DNA from: Frigoribacterium sp. Leaf263
GTDB taxonomy: Bacteria > Actinomycetota > Actinomycetes > Actinomycetales > Microbacteriaceae
NCBI RefSeq assembly: GCF_001422285.1
Contig: NZ_LMMO01000003.1
Location: forward strand, 945,135 to 1,009,134
Reading direction: 5' to 3'
Length of the DNA stretch: 64,000 nucleotides
Shown here: positions 17,302 to 26,040 of the stretch, piece after piece
Numbering within the stretch: position 1 is the first letter of the stretch
How the letters are laid out: every line of letters starts with the position of its first letter
Program-made: the position numbers and the translations under genes
Notes under the pieces: model-generated
The model's input: only the letters and a program-made list of their open reading frames with translations
Told to the model about the DNA's origin: nothing
Databases searched by the model: none

Positions 17302-18672
17302 TCAGTTCGCCGCGAGCTCCTCCGCCACGAGGAACGCCAGCTCGAGCGACTGCATGTGGTTCAGTCGCGGATCGCACAGCGACTCGTAGCGAGTGGCCAG
17401 AGTCGCCTCGTCGATGTGCTCCGAACCGCCGAGGCACTCGGTGACGTCGTCGCCCGTCAGCTCGATGTGGATGCCGCCCGGGTGCGTGCCGGCCGCGCGG
17501 TGGGCCTCGAAGAAGCCCTTGACCTCGTCCATGATCTCGTCGAAGCGGCGGGTCTTGTACCCGGTGGGCGTCGTGAGGCCGTTGCCGTGCATCGGGTCGC
17601 TCACCCACAGGGGCGTGGCGTCCGCACGCGTGATTGCCTCGAGGAGGGGCGGCAGCGCATCGCGGATCCTCCCCGCGCCCATGCGCGTGATGAACGTGAG
17701 TCGACCCGGCTCGCGCTCGGGGTCGAGCTTGTCGATCAAGCGCATCATGTCGTCGGGTGTCGTGCTCGGGCCGAGCTTCACGCCGATCGGGTTGCGCACC
17801 CTCGACAGGAAGTCGACGTGCGCCCCGTCGAGGTCGCGGGTGCGTTCGCCGATCCACACGAAGTGCGACGACAGCACGTAGGGGTCGCCCGTCCGCGAGT
17901 CGATGCGCGTCATCGGGCGCTCGTAGTCCATGAGGAGACCCTCGTGGCTGGTGTAGAACTCGACGCGCTTGAGCTCGTCGAAGTCCGCCCCGGCAGCCTC
18001 CATGAATCGGATCGCCTTGTCGATCTCCTTCGCGAGGTGCTCGTAGGCGGCGTTCGCCGGGTTGGCCGCGAAGCCGCGGTTCCAGCTGTGCACCTGACGC
18101 AGGTCGGCGAAACCTCCCTGTGTGAAGGCCCTGATCAGGTTTATCGTCGACGCCGAGGTGTGGTACCCCTTCACGAGTCGCGCCGGGTCGGCCCGCCGGG
18201 ACTCGGGGGTGAAGTCGTAGCCGTTGACGATGTCGCCCCGGTAGGCCGGCAGGGTCACGCCGTCTCGCGTCTCGTCGTCGCTCGATCGGGGCTTGGCGAA
18301 CTGACCGGCCATGCGGCCCATCTTGATGACCGGCATGGAGGCGCCGTACGTCAGGACGACGGCCATCTGCAGGATCGTCTTGACGCGATCGCGGATCTGA
18401 TCGGCCGTCGCGCCGGCGAAGGTCTCGGCGCAGTCGCCCCCTTGCAGGAGGAAGGCCTCGCCCCGCGCGGCGGAGGCCAGCCGATCGCGGAGGGTGTCGA
18501 TCTCGCCCGCGAACACGAGCGGAGGCAGCGTGGCGATCTCGGCCGAGGCCGCCTCGACGGCCGCGGGGTCGGGCCATGACGGCTGCTGCTTGATGGGAAG
18601 GGTGCGCCAATAGTCGAGACCCTCGACGACGTCGGTGTCGGACGTTGCGAACGGATCTCTGAGCTGGGTCAC
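17302..18672 (-). CDS. Class II 3-deoxy-D-arabino-heptulosonate-7-phosphate synthase
   Basis: First enzyme of the shikimate pathway, joining phosphoenolpyruvate and erythrose 4-phosphate. The 456-residue length and sequence are those of the plant-like class II enzyme. Visible family stretches are LLQGGDCAETFAGAT, PVIKMGRMAGQFAKPRSSD, YRGDIVNGYDF, SHFVWIGERTRDLDGAHVDF and WVSDPMHGNG. Its place beside the kinase matches Rv2178c (aroG) in mycobacteria. The GTG start at 18672 gives MTQLRDPFATSDTDVVEGLDYWR. Confidence 0.95.
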   Translation of the reverse strand: MTQLRDPFATSDTDVVEGLDYWRTLPIKQQPSWPDPAAVEAASAEIATLPPLVFAGEIDTLRDRLASAARGEAFLLQGGDCAETFAGATADQIRDRVKTILQMAVVLTYGASMPVIKMGRMAGQFAKPRSSDDETRDGVTLPAYRGDIVNGYDFTPESRRADPARLVKGYHTSASTINLIRAFTQGGFADLRQVHSWNRGFAANPANAAYEHLAKEIDKAIRFMEAAGADFDELKRVEFYTSHEGLLMDYERPMTRIDSRTGDPYVLSSHFVWIGERTRDLDGAHVDFLSRVRNPIGVKLGPSTTPDDMMRLIDKLDPEREPGRLTFITRMGAGRIRDALPPLLEAITRADATPLWVSDPMHGNGLTTPTGYKTRRFDEIMDEVKGFFEAHRAAGTHPGGIHIELTGDDVTECLGGSEHIDEATLATRYESLCDPRLNHMQSLELAFLVAEELAAN

Positions 18673-18727
18673 GGTCTTCCTTGCGGGCGTCAGCGGGCTC
18701 GGGGCCGAACGACCCCGACGAGCGAGC

Positions 18728-19417
18728 CTACCGCGTGGAGGCGGAGCGCTTCTCCTTGACGCTGGAGGCGTACACGTCGGCGTACTCCTGCCCGCTCAGC
18801 GCGTTGAGCTCGTACATGATCTCGTCCGTGATGGACCGCAGGATGAAGCGGTCGCCCTCCATGCCCTCGAAGCGGCTGAAGTCGAGGGGCTCGCCGAAGA
18901 CGATGCCGACCCGGCGGATCTTGGGGATCTTGGTCCCCGTCTTCATGACGTGCTCGGTGTCGATCATCGCCACGGGGATCACGGGCACGTGCCCCTCGAG
19001 GATCATCCGGGCGACGCCCGTGCGACCGCGGTAGAGACGGCCGTCGGGACTGCGGGTCCCCTCGGGGTAGATGCCGAGCTGCTCACCCCGGCGGAGGACC
19101 GAGAGACCCGTCGCCAGAGAGGCCTCCGAGGCCTTGCCGCCCGAGCGGTCGATCGACAGCTGACCCGTGGCCGTGAAGAACAGACGCATCGCCCAGCCCT
19201 TGATGCCCCGGCCGGTGAAGTAGTCGCTCTTCGCCAGGAACGAGATGCGACGGTCCAGGGCGATGGGCAGGAAGATCGAGTCGACGAACGACAGGTGGTT
19301 GCTGGCGAAGATCACGGCGCCCGACGCCGGAACGTTCTCGGCGCCGCGGACCCACGGACGGAACACCGAGAGGACGAGAGGCGTCGCGATGAGCGTCTTC
19401 AAGAACCAGTAGAGCAT
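18728..19417 (-). CDS. PlsC-type 1-acylglycerol-3-phosphate acyltransferase
   Basis: Membrane-associated acyltransferase that makes phosphatidic acid or acylates related lipids. The 229-residue protein has an N-terminal hydrophobic segment (LYWFLKTLIATPLVLSVFRP), the catalytic NHLSFVD (HX4D) motif near residue 40 and the EGTRSPDG substrate motif. ATG 19417 has GAGGGA upstream; the frame is open further but that part belongs to glucokinase DNA. It lies 40 bases after the ROK kinase gene and may be co-transcribed (Rv2182c-like position). Confidence 0.88.
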   Translation of the reverse strand: MLYWFLKTLIATPLVLSVFRPWVRGAENVPASGAVIFASNHLSFVDSIFLPIALDRRISFLAKSDYFTGRGIKGWAMRLFFTATGQLSIDRSGGKASEASLATGLSVLRRGEQLGIYPEGTRSPDGRLYRGRTGVARMILEGHVPVIPVAMIDTEHVMKTGTKIPKIRRVGIVFGEPLDFSRFEGMEGDRFILRSITDEIMYELNALSGQEYADVYASSVKEKRSASTR

Positions 19418-19457
19418 CGGTGCATCCCTCGTCGATGGAGCGGTCGGTCGGTCGGGC

Positions 19458-20408
19458 TCAGAGCCCGGTCGCGTGCAGTCTGGCGAGGTCGGCCGCGCCG
19501 ACGACGCCGGCGTCGTTGACGAGCTCGGCGATGACGAACTCGGGCTCCGGGTGATAGCCGCGGGCCGGCAGGTGCGCCAGATAGGCCTCGCGCACCGGGG
19601 CGAGCAGCAGCTCGCCCGACTGCGCGACGCCGCCGCCGAACACGAAGATCTGAGGGTCGAGGACGACGGACAGGGAGGCGGCCGCCTGACCCAGCCAGCC
19701 GCCCAGTTCCCGGAGGGCCTCGATGGCACCCGGGTCTCCGGCCTTCATGAGCTCGCTGACGTCATGACCGGTGAGCTCCCCCTTGGCCTCGCGGACGGCC
19801 GCCAGAGCGGCACCCGCACCGGGCCGGTCGGCGACCTCGCCGGCCATGCGGAGCAGTGCACGACCCGAGCCGTACTGCTCGATGCACCCGCGGGCGCCGC
19901 AACCGCACGGGAGACCGTCAGGGACGACGCGGAGGTGGCCGAGCTCGCCACCCGTGCCGAAGCCGCCGCGGAGGAGACGGTCCTGGGCGACGATGGCGCC
20001 GCCGACGCCGGTGCCGATCGTCAGCATGGTCATGTCGCTGGCCAGCCGGCCGGCGCCGAAGCGGAACTCGGCCCAGCCCGCGGCGTTCGCGTCGTTGTCG
20101 ATCGTGATGTGCAGATCGAGTCGTTCGGACAGCAGAGCGCGGAGGGGCTCGTTCCGCCACGCGATGTTCGGCGTGTAGTAGACGGTCGACTGGGCCGCGT
20201 CGATGAAGCCCGGCGCGGCCACCCCGGCCGCGACGACGTCGCGGTGCTCGGACTGGAGGGAGGTGATCATCTCGACGACGGCGTCGACGATCGCTCGCGA
20301 GTCGCCCGCGGGGGTCGGCACCCGTCGTTCGGCGACGATCTCGCCGAGCTCGGTGACGACGCCACCCGCGATCTTCGTTCCGCCGATGTCGATTCCGATT
20401 GCCTGCAC
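19458..20408 (-). CDS. ROK-family glucokinase
   Basis: Phosphorylates glucose or a related sugar. The 316-residue protein begins (M)QAIGIDIGGTKIAGGVVTE, the phosphate-binding motif. It carries DNDANAAGWAEF, TIGTGVGGAIV and the ROK zinc signature CGCGARGCIEQYGSG. No N-terminal DNA-binding domain is present, so it is an enzyme rather than a NagC/XylR-type regulator. The GTG at 20408 is chosen because the protein start matches the family and a leaderless -10 precedes it. The longer open frame to 20783 overlaps the divergent acyl-CoA ligase gene. Confidence 0.9.
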   Translation of the reverse strand: MQAIGIDIGGTKIAGGVVTELGEIVAERRVPTPAGDSRAIVDAVVEMITSLQSEHRDVVAAGVAAPGFIDAAQSTVYYTPNIAWRNEPLRALLSERLDLHITIDNDANAAGWAEFRFGAGRLASDMTMLTIGTGVGGAIVAQDRLLRGGFGTGGELGHLRVVPDGLPCGCGARGCIEQYGSGRALLRMAGEVADRPGAGAALAAVREAKGELTGHDVSELMKAGDPGAIEALRELGGWLGQAAASLSVVLDPQIFVFGGGVAQSGELLLAPVREAYLAHLPARGYHPEPEFVIAELVNDAGVVGAADLARLHATGL

Positions 20409-20422
20409 GAGCGTCGAGTCTA
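20406..20422 (-). promoter_or_regulatory. Leaderless-type promoter of the glucokinase gene
   Basis: On the minus strand TAGACT (20422-20417) is eight bases before the GTG start. No ribosome site is visible. Confidence 0.4.
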
Positions 20423-20470
20423 TCCCCGGCGTCCCCTCGACGAGGCATGCCGCACCGGCGGCCTCCCCGC

Positions 20471-20476
20471 TAGGGT
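20471..20476 (+). promoter_or_regulatory. -10 element of the acyl-CoA ligase gene
   Basis: TAGGGT lies about 35 bases before the GTG at 20512, which has its own AAGGAG ribosome site. It is therefore a normal leadered promoter. Confidence 0.4.
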
Positions 20477-20511
20477 GAGGAGGACCATCGTTCGGTACCG
20501 AAGGAGCTGCC

Positions 20512-22350
20512 GTGAACGAACACACCGTCCCCCTGGCCGTGGAGCCCGACGTGAACGCCAACGCGACCGACCTCCTGATCGACCGCGTCCGGGCCACGCC
20601 CGACGCCGCTCTCTTCGCCGTCCCCGACGGCGTCGGGGGCTGGTCGGACATCAGCGCCGCCGACTTCCTGGCCAGGGTGCGAGCCCTCGCCAAGGGACTG
20701 ATCGCCGCGGGCATCCGTCCCGGCGACGCCGTCGGGCTCATGTGCCGCACCCGGTACGAATGGACCCTGGTCGACTTCGCCACCTGGTTCGCCGGAGCGC
20801 TGCTCGTGCCCGTCTACGAGACGTCGTCGCCGGCCCAGGTCCAGTGGAACCTCAGCGACTCGGGTGCCGTGGCTCTCATCCTCGAGACGCCCGACCACTT
20901 CGCGCGATTCGACGAGGTGCACCCCGACCTCCCCGACGTATCCCACGTCTGGCAGATCGACCTCGGCGACCTCGACAAGCTCGCGGCCGCGGGCGCCGAC
21001 GTCGACGACGACGAGCTGGAGCGCCGCCGCTCGGCGGCCGGACCGGACGACCTCGCGACGATCATCTACACCTCGGGCACCACGGGACGCCCGCGCGGCT
21101 GCATGCTGACGCACGCCAACTTCGTCGAGACGAGTCGGAACGCCGCGCTCGCCATGTCCGACGTCGTGGCCCCCGGCTCGTCGACGCTGCTCTTCATCAC
21201 CACGGCCCACGTGTTCGCCCGGTTCATCGCGGTGATGTCGGTGCACGCGGGGGTCCGCGTCGGGCACCAGGCCGACACCAAGCAGCTCCTCCCCTCGCTC
21301 GCCTCGTTCAAGCCCTCGTTCCTGCTCGCGGTGCCCCGGGTGTTCGAGAAGGTCTACAACTCCGCGGAGCAGAAGGCCGAGACCGGGGGGAAGGGAGCGA
21401 TCTTCCGTCGCGCGGTGGCGGTCGCGATCGCCCACAGCAAGGCCCTCGACGAGGGCACGGTGCCCCTCGGCCTGAAGCTGCGCTTCGCGCTCTTCGACCG
21501 GCTCGTCTACAGCAAGCTGAAGAAGGCCATGGGCGGGAACATCCGCTACGCCGTGTCGGGCTCCGCCCCGCTCGGCACGCGTCTCGGGCACTTCTTCCGC
21601 AGTCTCGACATCCGCATCCTGGAGGGCTACGGGCTGACGGAGACGACGGCTCCGGCATCCGTGAACCTCGTCTCGAAGTTCAAGATCGGCACCGTCGGCC
21701 CCGCCCTGCCGGGCGTCTCGCTCCGGACGGACGACGACGGCGAGATCCTCATCAAGGGCGAGAACGTCTTCGCCGGCTACTGGAACGACCCGGAGGGGAC
21801 GGCCGCGGTGCTGCAGGACGGCTGGTTCCGCACCGGGGACCTGGGATCCATCGACTCCGACGGCTATCTCACCATCACCGGTCGCAAGAAGGAGATCATC
21901 GTCACCGCCGGCGGGAAGAACGTGGCACCGGCCGTCCTCGAGGACCCGATCCGGGCGAACCCCCTCGTCGCACAGGTGGTCGTGGTCGGCGATCAGAAGC
22001 CGTTCATCTCGGCCCTGGTGACCCTCGACACCGAGATGCTGCCGGTCTGGCTGAACAACGCCGGTGAGGCCGCGGACATGCCGCTCGCCGAGGCCGCCGA
22101 GCACCCCGTCGTCCTCGCGGAGATCCAGAGGGCCGTCGACGAGGCGAACACGGCCGTCTCTCGCGCCGAGTCGATCCGGAAGTTCATCGTGCTGCCCCTC
22201 GAACTCACCGAGGAGAGCGGACACCTGACGCCCAAGATGAGCATCAAGCGGGCGATCGTCCTGAAGGACTTCGCCCCGCAGATCGCGGACCTCTACACCG
22301 TCTACCCCAGCACGGACTCCGTCCGGACGGTCACCCACCCCGCGAGCTGA
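20512..22350 (+). CDS. Long-chain fatty acid-CoA ligase (AMP-forming, FadD15-like)
   Basis: Activates long-chain fatty acids to acyl-CoA through an acyl-adenylate. The 612-residue protein has the AMP-binding P-loop TIIYTSGTTGRPRGCMLTH, the YGLTETTAPASVN motif, GWFRTGDLGSIDSDGYLTITGRKKEII and a C-terminal lysine region (GHLTPKMSIKR). The GTG start has AAGGAG five bases upstream. Its position matches fadD15 (Rv2187) in mycobacteria. Divergent from glucokinase, convergent with deformylase. Confidence 0.93.
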   Translation: MNEHTVPLAVEPDVNANATDLLIDRVRATPDAALFAVPDGVGGWSDISAADFLARVRALAKGLIAAGIRPGDAVGLMCRTRYEWTLVDFATWFAGALLVPVYETSSPAQVQWNLSDSGAVALILETPDHFARFDEVHPDLPDVSHVWQIDLGDLDKLAAAGADVDDDELERRRSAAGPDDLATIIYTSGTTGRPRGCMLTHANFVETSRNAALAMSDVVAPGSSTLLFITTAHVFARFIAVMSVHAGVRVGHQADTKQLLPSLASFKPSFLLAVPRVFEKVYNSAEQKAETGGKGAIFRRAVAVAIAHSKALDEGTVPLGLKLRFALFDRLVYSKLKKAMGGNIRYAVSGSAPLGTRLGHFFRSLDIRILEGYGLTETTAPASVNLVSKFKIGTVGPALPGVSLRTDDDGEILIKGENVFAGYWNDPEGTAAVLQDGWFRTGDLGSIDSDGYLTITGRKKEIIVTAGGKNVAPAVLEDPIRANPLVAQVVVVGDQKPFISALVTLDTEMLPVWLNNAGEAADMPLAEAAEHPVVLAEIQRAVDEANTAVSRAESIRKFIVLPLELTEESGHLTPKMSIKRAIVLKDFAPQIADLYTVYPSTDSVRTVTHPAS

Positions 22351-22361
22351 GCTGCCGTCGA

Positions 22362-22384
22362 CCGGCCGGGCCCAGCCCGGCCGG
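22362..22384. terminator. Bidirectional hairpin between fadD and def
   Basis: CCGGCCGGGC and GCCCGGCCGG form a perfect 10-bp stem with a CCA loop, 11 bases past the ligase stop and 21 bases from the deformylase stop. Confidence 0.7.
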
Positions 22385-22405
22385 CTCGGCCCGGCTCGCC
22401 GAGGA

Positions 22406-22903
22406 TCAGGCGCGCCACCAGTCGCTCATGCGGATCTCGCGGAGGGCCTCGCGTCGCGTCGCGGGCTCGAGCGTCATCACGTAGAGGGTGCCGTCGAGGT
22501 GGTCCGTCTCGTGCTGCAGAGCCTGGGCCATGAGACCGGTCCCCTCGAGGACCACCGGCTCTCCGTCGAGATCGACGCCCTCGACCCGCGCATACGACCA
22601 GCGCGGCGTCGGGAACCAGAACCCCGGAACGGACAGACATCCCTCGTCGACCAGCTCCCGCTCGCCCGACGCCTCGACCAGCACGGGGTTCAGGACGTAG
22701 CCGACCTCGCCGTCGACGTTGTAGCTGAAGGCGCGGAGGCCGACGCCGATCTGCGCGGCCGCGACCCCGGCGCGACCGGGCTCGCGGACGGTGTCGAGGA
22801 GGTCGGCCACGAGCGACGCCAACCGCGGGTCGCCGAGCGTGACGGGGTCGGACGTCGACCGCAGGACCGGGTCGCCGAACAGACGGATGGATCTCACGCT
22901 CAC
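22406..22903 (-). CDS. def: Peptide deformylase
   Basis: Metalloenzyme removing the N-formyl group from nascent proteins. The 165-residue translation has the three motifs [16 protein letters not shown] and QHETDHLDG, whose Cys and two His bind the metal. Three in-frame GTGs occur near the 5' end. I chose 22903 because AAGGAGG lies exactly eight bases upstream, whereas a start at 22912 would overlap that site. Convergent with fadD and divergent from parA. Confidence 0.93.
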   Translation of the reverse strand: MSVRSIRLFGDPVLRSTSDPVTLGDPRLASLVADLLDTVREPGRAGVAAAQIGVGLRAFSYNVDGEVGYVLNPVLVEASGERELVDEGCLSVPGFWFPTPRWSYARVEGVDLDGEPVVLEGTGLMAQALQHETDHLDGTLYVMTLEPATRREALREIRMSDWWRA

Positions 22904-22993
22904 GGCGTGCACCTCCTTGGGTGCTCAGGTGGGACGGACGAGGGGATTCGAGCTCGCCGACGTGGCTTTTAGGCTCTTCAACAGTAGTGAAGG

Positions 22994-23009
22994 TATCGTG
23001 AGGGTCGTG
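22994..23009 (+). promoter_or_regulatory. Leaderless-type promoter of parA
   Basis: TATCGT (22994-22999) is seven bases before the GTG at 23007. This spacing decides the start: an upstream GTG at 22998 would overlap the -10. Confidence 0.5.
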
Positions 23010-23819
23010 CATGTACTCAGCGTCAGCTCACTCAAGGGGGGCGTCGGCAAGACGACGGTGACGCTCGGACTCACGTCGGCCGCCTTCGCCAAAGGCCTCC
23101 GGACCCTCGTGGTCGACCTCGATCCGCAGTCGGACGTGTCGACCGGCCTCGACATCACCGTCGCCGGTCACCTCAACGTGGCGGACGTCCTGGCGTCTCC
23201 GAAGGAGAAGACCGTCCGAGCGGCCATCGCACCGAGCGGCTGGACGAAGGGCCGACAGGGCAAGATCGACGTGATGATCGGCAGCCCCTCCGCCATCAAC
23301 TTCGACGGTCCGCACCCCTCCATCCGCGACATCTGGAAGCTCGAGGAGGCGCTCGCCAACGTCGAGGCCGACTACGACCTCGTCCTGATCGACTGCGCGC
23401 CCTCGCTCAACGCCCTCACCCGGACGGCGTGGGCCGCTTCGGACCGCGTGACCGTCGTCACCGAGCCCGGACTGTTCAGCGTCGCGGCGGCTGACCGTGC
23501 CCTCCGGGCCATCGAGGAGATCCGCCGGGGACTCTCGCCCCGCCTGCAGCCGCTGGGCATCATCGTCAACCGCGCCCGGGTGCAGTCCATCGAGCACCAG
23601 TTCCGCATCAAGGAGCTCCGCGACATGTTCGGCCCGCTGGTGCTCAGTCCTCAGCTGCCCGAGCGCACGTCGCTGCAGCAGGCTCAGGGCGCGGCGAAGC
23701 CTCTGCACGTCTGGCCCGGGGAGAGCGCGCAGGAGATGGCGCGCAACTTCGATCAGCTGCTAGAACGAATCATGCGCACCGCGAAGATCGGCGATTACGC
23801 GGAGCCCGCGGCCCGCTGA
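23007..23819 (+). CDS. Orphan ParA-family ATPase
   Basis: Walker-type ATPase of the ParA/MinD group. The 270-residue protein begins (M)HVLSVSSLKGGVGKTTVTLG with the deviant Walker A KGGVGKTT. It has VVDLDPQSD and LVLIDCAPSLNALT. No parB gene or parS-like site was noticed nearby, so it is probably not the chromosomal ParA but a relative for plasmid-like, cell-pole or protein positioning. A strong terminator follows. Confidence 0.88.
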   Translation: MHVLSVSSLKGGVGKTTVTLGLTSAAFAKGLRTLVVDLDPQSDVSTGLDITVAGHLNVADVLASPKEKTVRAAIAPSGWTKGRQGKIDVMIGSPSAINFDGPHPSIRDIWKLEEALANVEADYDLVLIDCAPSLNALTRTAWAASDRVTVVTEPGLFSVAAADRALRAIEEIRRGLSPRLQPLGIIVNRARVQSIEHQFRIKELRDMFGPLVLSPQLPERTSLQQAQGAAKPLHVWPGESAQEMARNFDQLLERIMRTAKIGDYAEPAAR

Positions 23820-23842
23820 CGCCGACTCCCCCGCTTCTCACA

Positions 23843-23876
23843 CGAAGAGCCCCCGCCGATCGGCGGGGGCTCTTCG
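23843..23876. terminator. Perfect 34-bp palindromic terminator
   Basis: Two 17-base arms (CGAAGAGCCCCCGCCGA) pair completely with no unpaired loop bases in the sequence. It sits midway between the convergent parA and merR stops and is probably bidirectional. Confidence 0.8.
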
Positions 23877-23916
23877 GCGTTCTGGTGCGAGGTCTCGAAG
23901 CGGGAGGGAGACCGCC

Positions 23917-24465
23917 TCAGCTGGCGCGAGTCCCGCGACGCGCGGCCAGCTCGTCGGACGGGTCGGCCGCCGGGGTGCTGTCGAGTTCGACGAGGCTGGT
24001 CTCGACCTCGCGGAGCACCTTGCCCACGGCGATGCCGAAGACGCCCTGCCCGCGGCTCACGAGGTCGATGACCTCGTCGTCGGAGGTGCACAGGTAGACG
24101 CTCGCACCGTCGGACATCAGCGTGGTCTGAGCCAGGTCGCTGACACCCGACTCGCGCAGCTGGTTGACGGCCGTCCGGATCTGCTGGAGCGAGATGCCCG
24201 TGTCGAGGAGCCGCTTCACGAGCTTGAGGACGAGGATGTCGCGGAATCCGTAGAGCCGCTGGGATCCCGAACCCGCGGCGCTGCGGATCGTGGGCTCCAC
24301 GAGACCCGTCCGGGCCCAGTAGTCGAGCTGGCGGTAGCTGATTCCGGCCGCTCGAGCGGCGACGGTGCCGCGATACCCGCTGTCGGCGTCGAGGTCGGGC
24401 ATCCCGTCCGTGAACAGCAGGCCCAGCTCGTAACGGGACCCCTCGGGGGAACCTGACTCACTCAT
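23917..24465 (-). CDS. MerR-family regulator (Rv1830-like)
   Basis: The 182-residue protein has a winged-helix N-terminus (GTVAARAAGISYRQLDYWARTGLVEPT) followed by SQRLYGFRDILVLKLVKRLLDTGISLQQIRTAV, as in the second MerR protein of the garA region of actinobacteria. It lacks obvious metal-binding cysteines: one Cys lies in YLCTSDDE. The ATG at 24465 overlaps the stop of a 36-codon open frame as ATGA, so it may be translationally coupled. Confidence 0.85.
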   Translation of the reverse strand: MSESGSPEGSRYELGLLFTDGMPDLDADSGYRGTVAARAAGISYRQLDYWARTGLVEPTIRSAAGSGSQRLYGFRDILVLKLVKRLLDTGISLQQIRTAVNQLRESGVSDLAQTTLMSDGASVYLCTSDDEVIDLVSRGQGVFGIAVGKVLREVETSLVELDSTPAADPSDELAARRGTRAS

Positions 24466-24572
24466 GCCGCTGCCTTCCGCTGTGCTTCGTCCAGACCCGG
24501 AACGTTCAATGTCGGGTTGATGGTTTGACCTGGACCCACGGTACCCACAACGGGACCTGGACGAGACGACAT
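24462..24572 (-). CDS. Possible 36-residue leader peptide coupled to the MerR gene
   Basis: A short frame, ATG at 24572, encodes MSSRPGPVVGTVGPGQTINP and then a tail ending DEAQRKAAA. Its TGA overlaps the MerR ATG by four bases. Third codon positions are clearly less GC-rich than in neighbouring genes (many GGT, CCA, GTT). A -10-like TATCCT lies about 20 bases upstream. No Shine-Dalgarno match is strong and I recognise no family, so coding status is uncertain. A further in-frame GTG lies four codons upstream of the ATG. Confidence 0.35.
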   Translation of the reverse strand: MSSRPGPVVGTVGPGQTINPTLNVPGLDEAQRKAAA

Positions 24573-24622
24573 TCGCGTGGACACCCCGGCGTGTCGAGGA
24601 TATTCGCCGCGCGGCCGCGCGT

Positions 24623-25321
24623 CTACGTGTCGAGTCGGTCGAGGGCCGAGCGGACCAGCGCCCGACGGACGACGTCGAGCTGCTCGGCGAGCTCGCGGGA
24701 CAGCTCGGCGACCCGGGCTCGACCCGCCGCGTCGCGGCGCCGGGCGACGGAGGCGACCGCGGACTCGATCAGGTCGAGCTCCCGCTCGGCGGCGACCCGG
24801 ACGGTCCGGAGATGACGCGGCTCGATGCCCGTCTTCTTGAGCTCGACGAGGGCCGTCAGAACGGTGACCGAGTCGTCGCCGTGGTGCTCCGCCGCGGGGA
24901 TCAGCGAGGCCGCCACCGCGTCGTCGAGCAGCCCCGGGGTCGCACCGGTGCGCGCGATCAGCTCGTCGCGGGACAGGCGGCGAGGAGACGTCACCAGCGA
25001 GACCCCGCCGGCACCGGACGGCAGCACCGTCGGACGACCGGCGTCGAGGTCGGCCAGATGCTGGCGGATGACCTTGAGAGGGAGGTAGTGGTCTCTCTGC
25101 AGACCGAGGATGAATCGGAGACGCTCGACGTCGGCCGGCGAGAACTTGCGATATCCGGACGGCGTGCGCACGGGCGTGACGAGCTCGCGCTCCTCGAGGA
25201 ACCGGAGCTTGCTGTTGCTGAGGTCGGGGAACTCGGGCTTCAGCCTCGAGAGGACCTGGCCGATCGTCAGGAGATCCGTCGGCCCGGTCTGCGGCGACCG
25301 AGCGGCGGCGGTTCGGGGCAC
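24623..25321 (-). CDS. ftsR: FtsR-like MerR-family regulator (Rv1828 type)
   Basis: MerR-like regulator; in Corynebacterium the FtsR homolog activates ftsZ. The 232-residue protein has LTIGQVLSRLKPEFPDLSNS followed by KLRFLEERELVTPVRTPSGY and RKFSPADVERLRFILGLQRD, a very characteristic winged helix. The C-terminal half contains two further helical regions. The GTG start overlaps the garA TAG by one base, so garA and ftsR form an operon. The usual third member, an Rv1829-like bifunctional nuclease gene, is not between ftsR and the next merR. Confidence 0.88.
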   Translation of the reverse strand: MPRTAAARSPQTGPTDLLTIGQVLSRLKPEFPDLSNSKLRFLEERELVTPVRTPSGYRKFSPADVERLRFILGLQRDHYLPLKVIRQHLADLDAGRPTVLPSGAGGVSLVTSPRRLSRDELIARTGATPGLLDDAVAASLIPAAEHHGDDSVTVLTALVELKKTGIEPRHLRTVRVAAERELDLIESAVASVARRRDAAGRARVAELSRELAEQLDVVRRALVRSALDRLDT

Positions 25322-25809
25322 TACTTGATCGCCAGGTGCGCCAGGTCGACGCGCGACGCGTAGAACGTGAGACGGAACTTGCCCACCTGGACCTCGGCGC
25401 CGTCGCTGAGCAGCGTCTCGTCGATGCGCACCCCGTCGAAGTACGTGCCGTTGAGGGAGCCGAGGTCGACGACGCTGAACGTCGTGCCCGAACGGCGGAA
25501 CTCGGCGTGCTTGCGACTGACCGTGACGTCGTCGAGGAAGATGCCGGCATCGGGGTGCCGCCCGGCCACCGTGACGTCGGAGTCGAGGAGGAAGCGAGCC
25601 CCGATGTTCGGCCCGCGACGGACAACGAGGAGCGCCGAGCCGGACGGGAGCGCCGCGACGGCCTCGCGCTCGTCGGTCGAGACGCCGCCCTCGAGAGCAG
25701 CCAGCTGAGCCTGGAACTCCTCGTTGAAGCTGAGAGTGGTGTCGACCTCGCGATGGGCGCCCTGAGCACCGGAGTGCTCGCCGGGTACCTGATTGGCGTG
25801 CTCTGCCAT
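25321..25809 (-). CDS. garA: GarA-type FHA-domain protein
   Basis: Phosphorylation-controlled regulator that, in mycobacteria and corynebacteria, inhibits 2-oxoglutarate dehydrogenase and controls glutamate metabolism. The 162-residue protein has an N-terminal kinase-target region with a TT pair (HREVDTTLSFNEEF), matching the PknB/PknG sites of GarA/OdhI. An FHA domain at about 60-150 carries GRHPDAGIFLDD, VSRKHAEF and SLNGTYFDG. ATG 25809 has AGGAGG upstream. The PASTA kinase at 15214-17181 is a candidate regulator. Confidence 0.93.
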   Translation of the reverse strand: MAEHANQVPGEHSGAQGAHREVDTTLSFNEEFQAQLAALEGGVSTDEREAVAALPSGSALLVVRRGPNIGARFLLDSDVTVAGRHPDAGIFLDDVTVSRKHAEFRRSGTTFSVVDLGSLNGTYFDGVRIDETLLSDGAEVQVGKFRLTFYASRVDLAHLAIK

Positions 25810-25831
25810 CGTGGACCTCCTTCGGCCTCCC

Positions 25832-25837
25832 AGCGTA
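25832..25837 (-). promoter_or_regulatory. -10 element of the garA-ftsR operon
   Basis: Minus-strand TACGCT lies 22 bases before the garA ATG, which has a strong ribosome site. The -35 is not obvious. Confidence 0.35.
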
Positions 25838-26040
25838 TCGGAACTCGCGGCCCGCTCCGCAACGTCGGAGGGAAGACCCTCCCGTCGGGCGGGAACGATC
25901 CGCCTGTCGTCGCGCCTCCGTCCGCCTCCGTGCTGCTCCTCATGGAACTCCCCACCGCCTCCGAGGCTGGTCATAGGGGTTCCTTGGGGAGCGGCGCTTG
26001 TCTGATCTCACCGCACCACCGCAGCCACAGGAGGCACCCC

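Noticed and set aside
23343-23353. GAGGAGGCGCT near-copy in parA
   Set aside because: It encodes LEEAL in a conserved helix and lacks the flanking consensus.
23007-23819. ParA as part of a chromosome partition locus
   Set aside because: No parB gene, parS-like 16-mer, gidB or rnpA-type neighbours are nearby.
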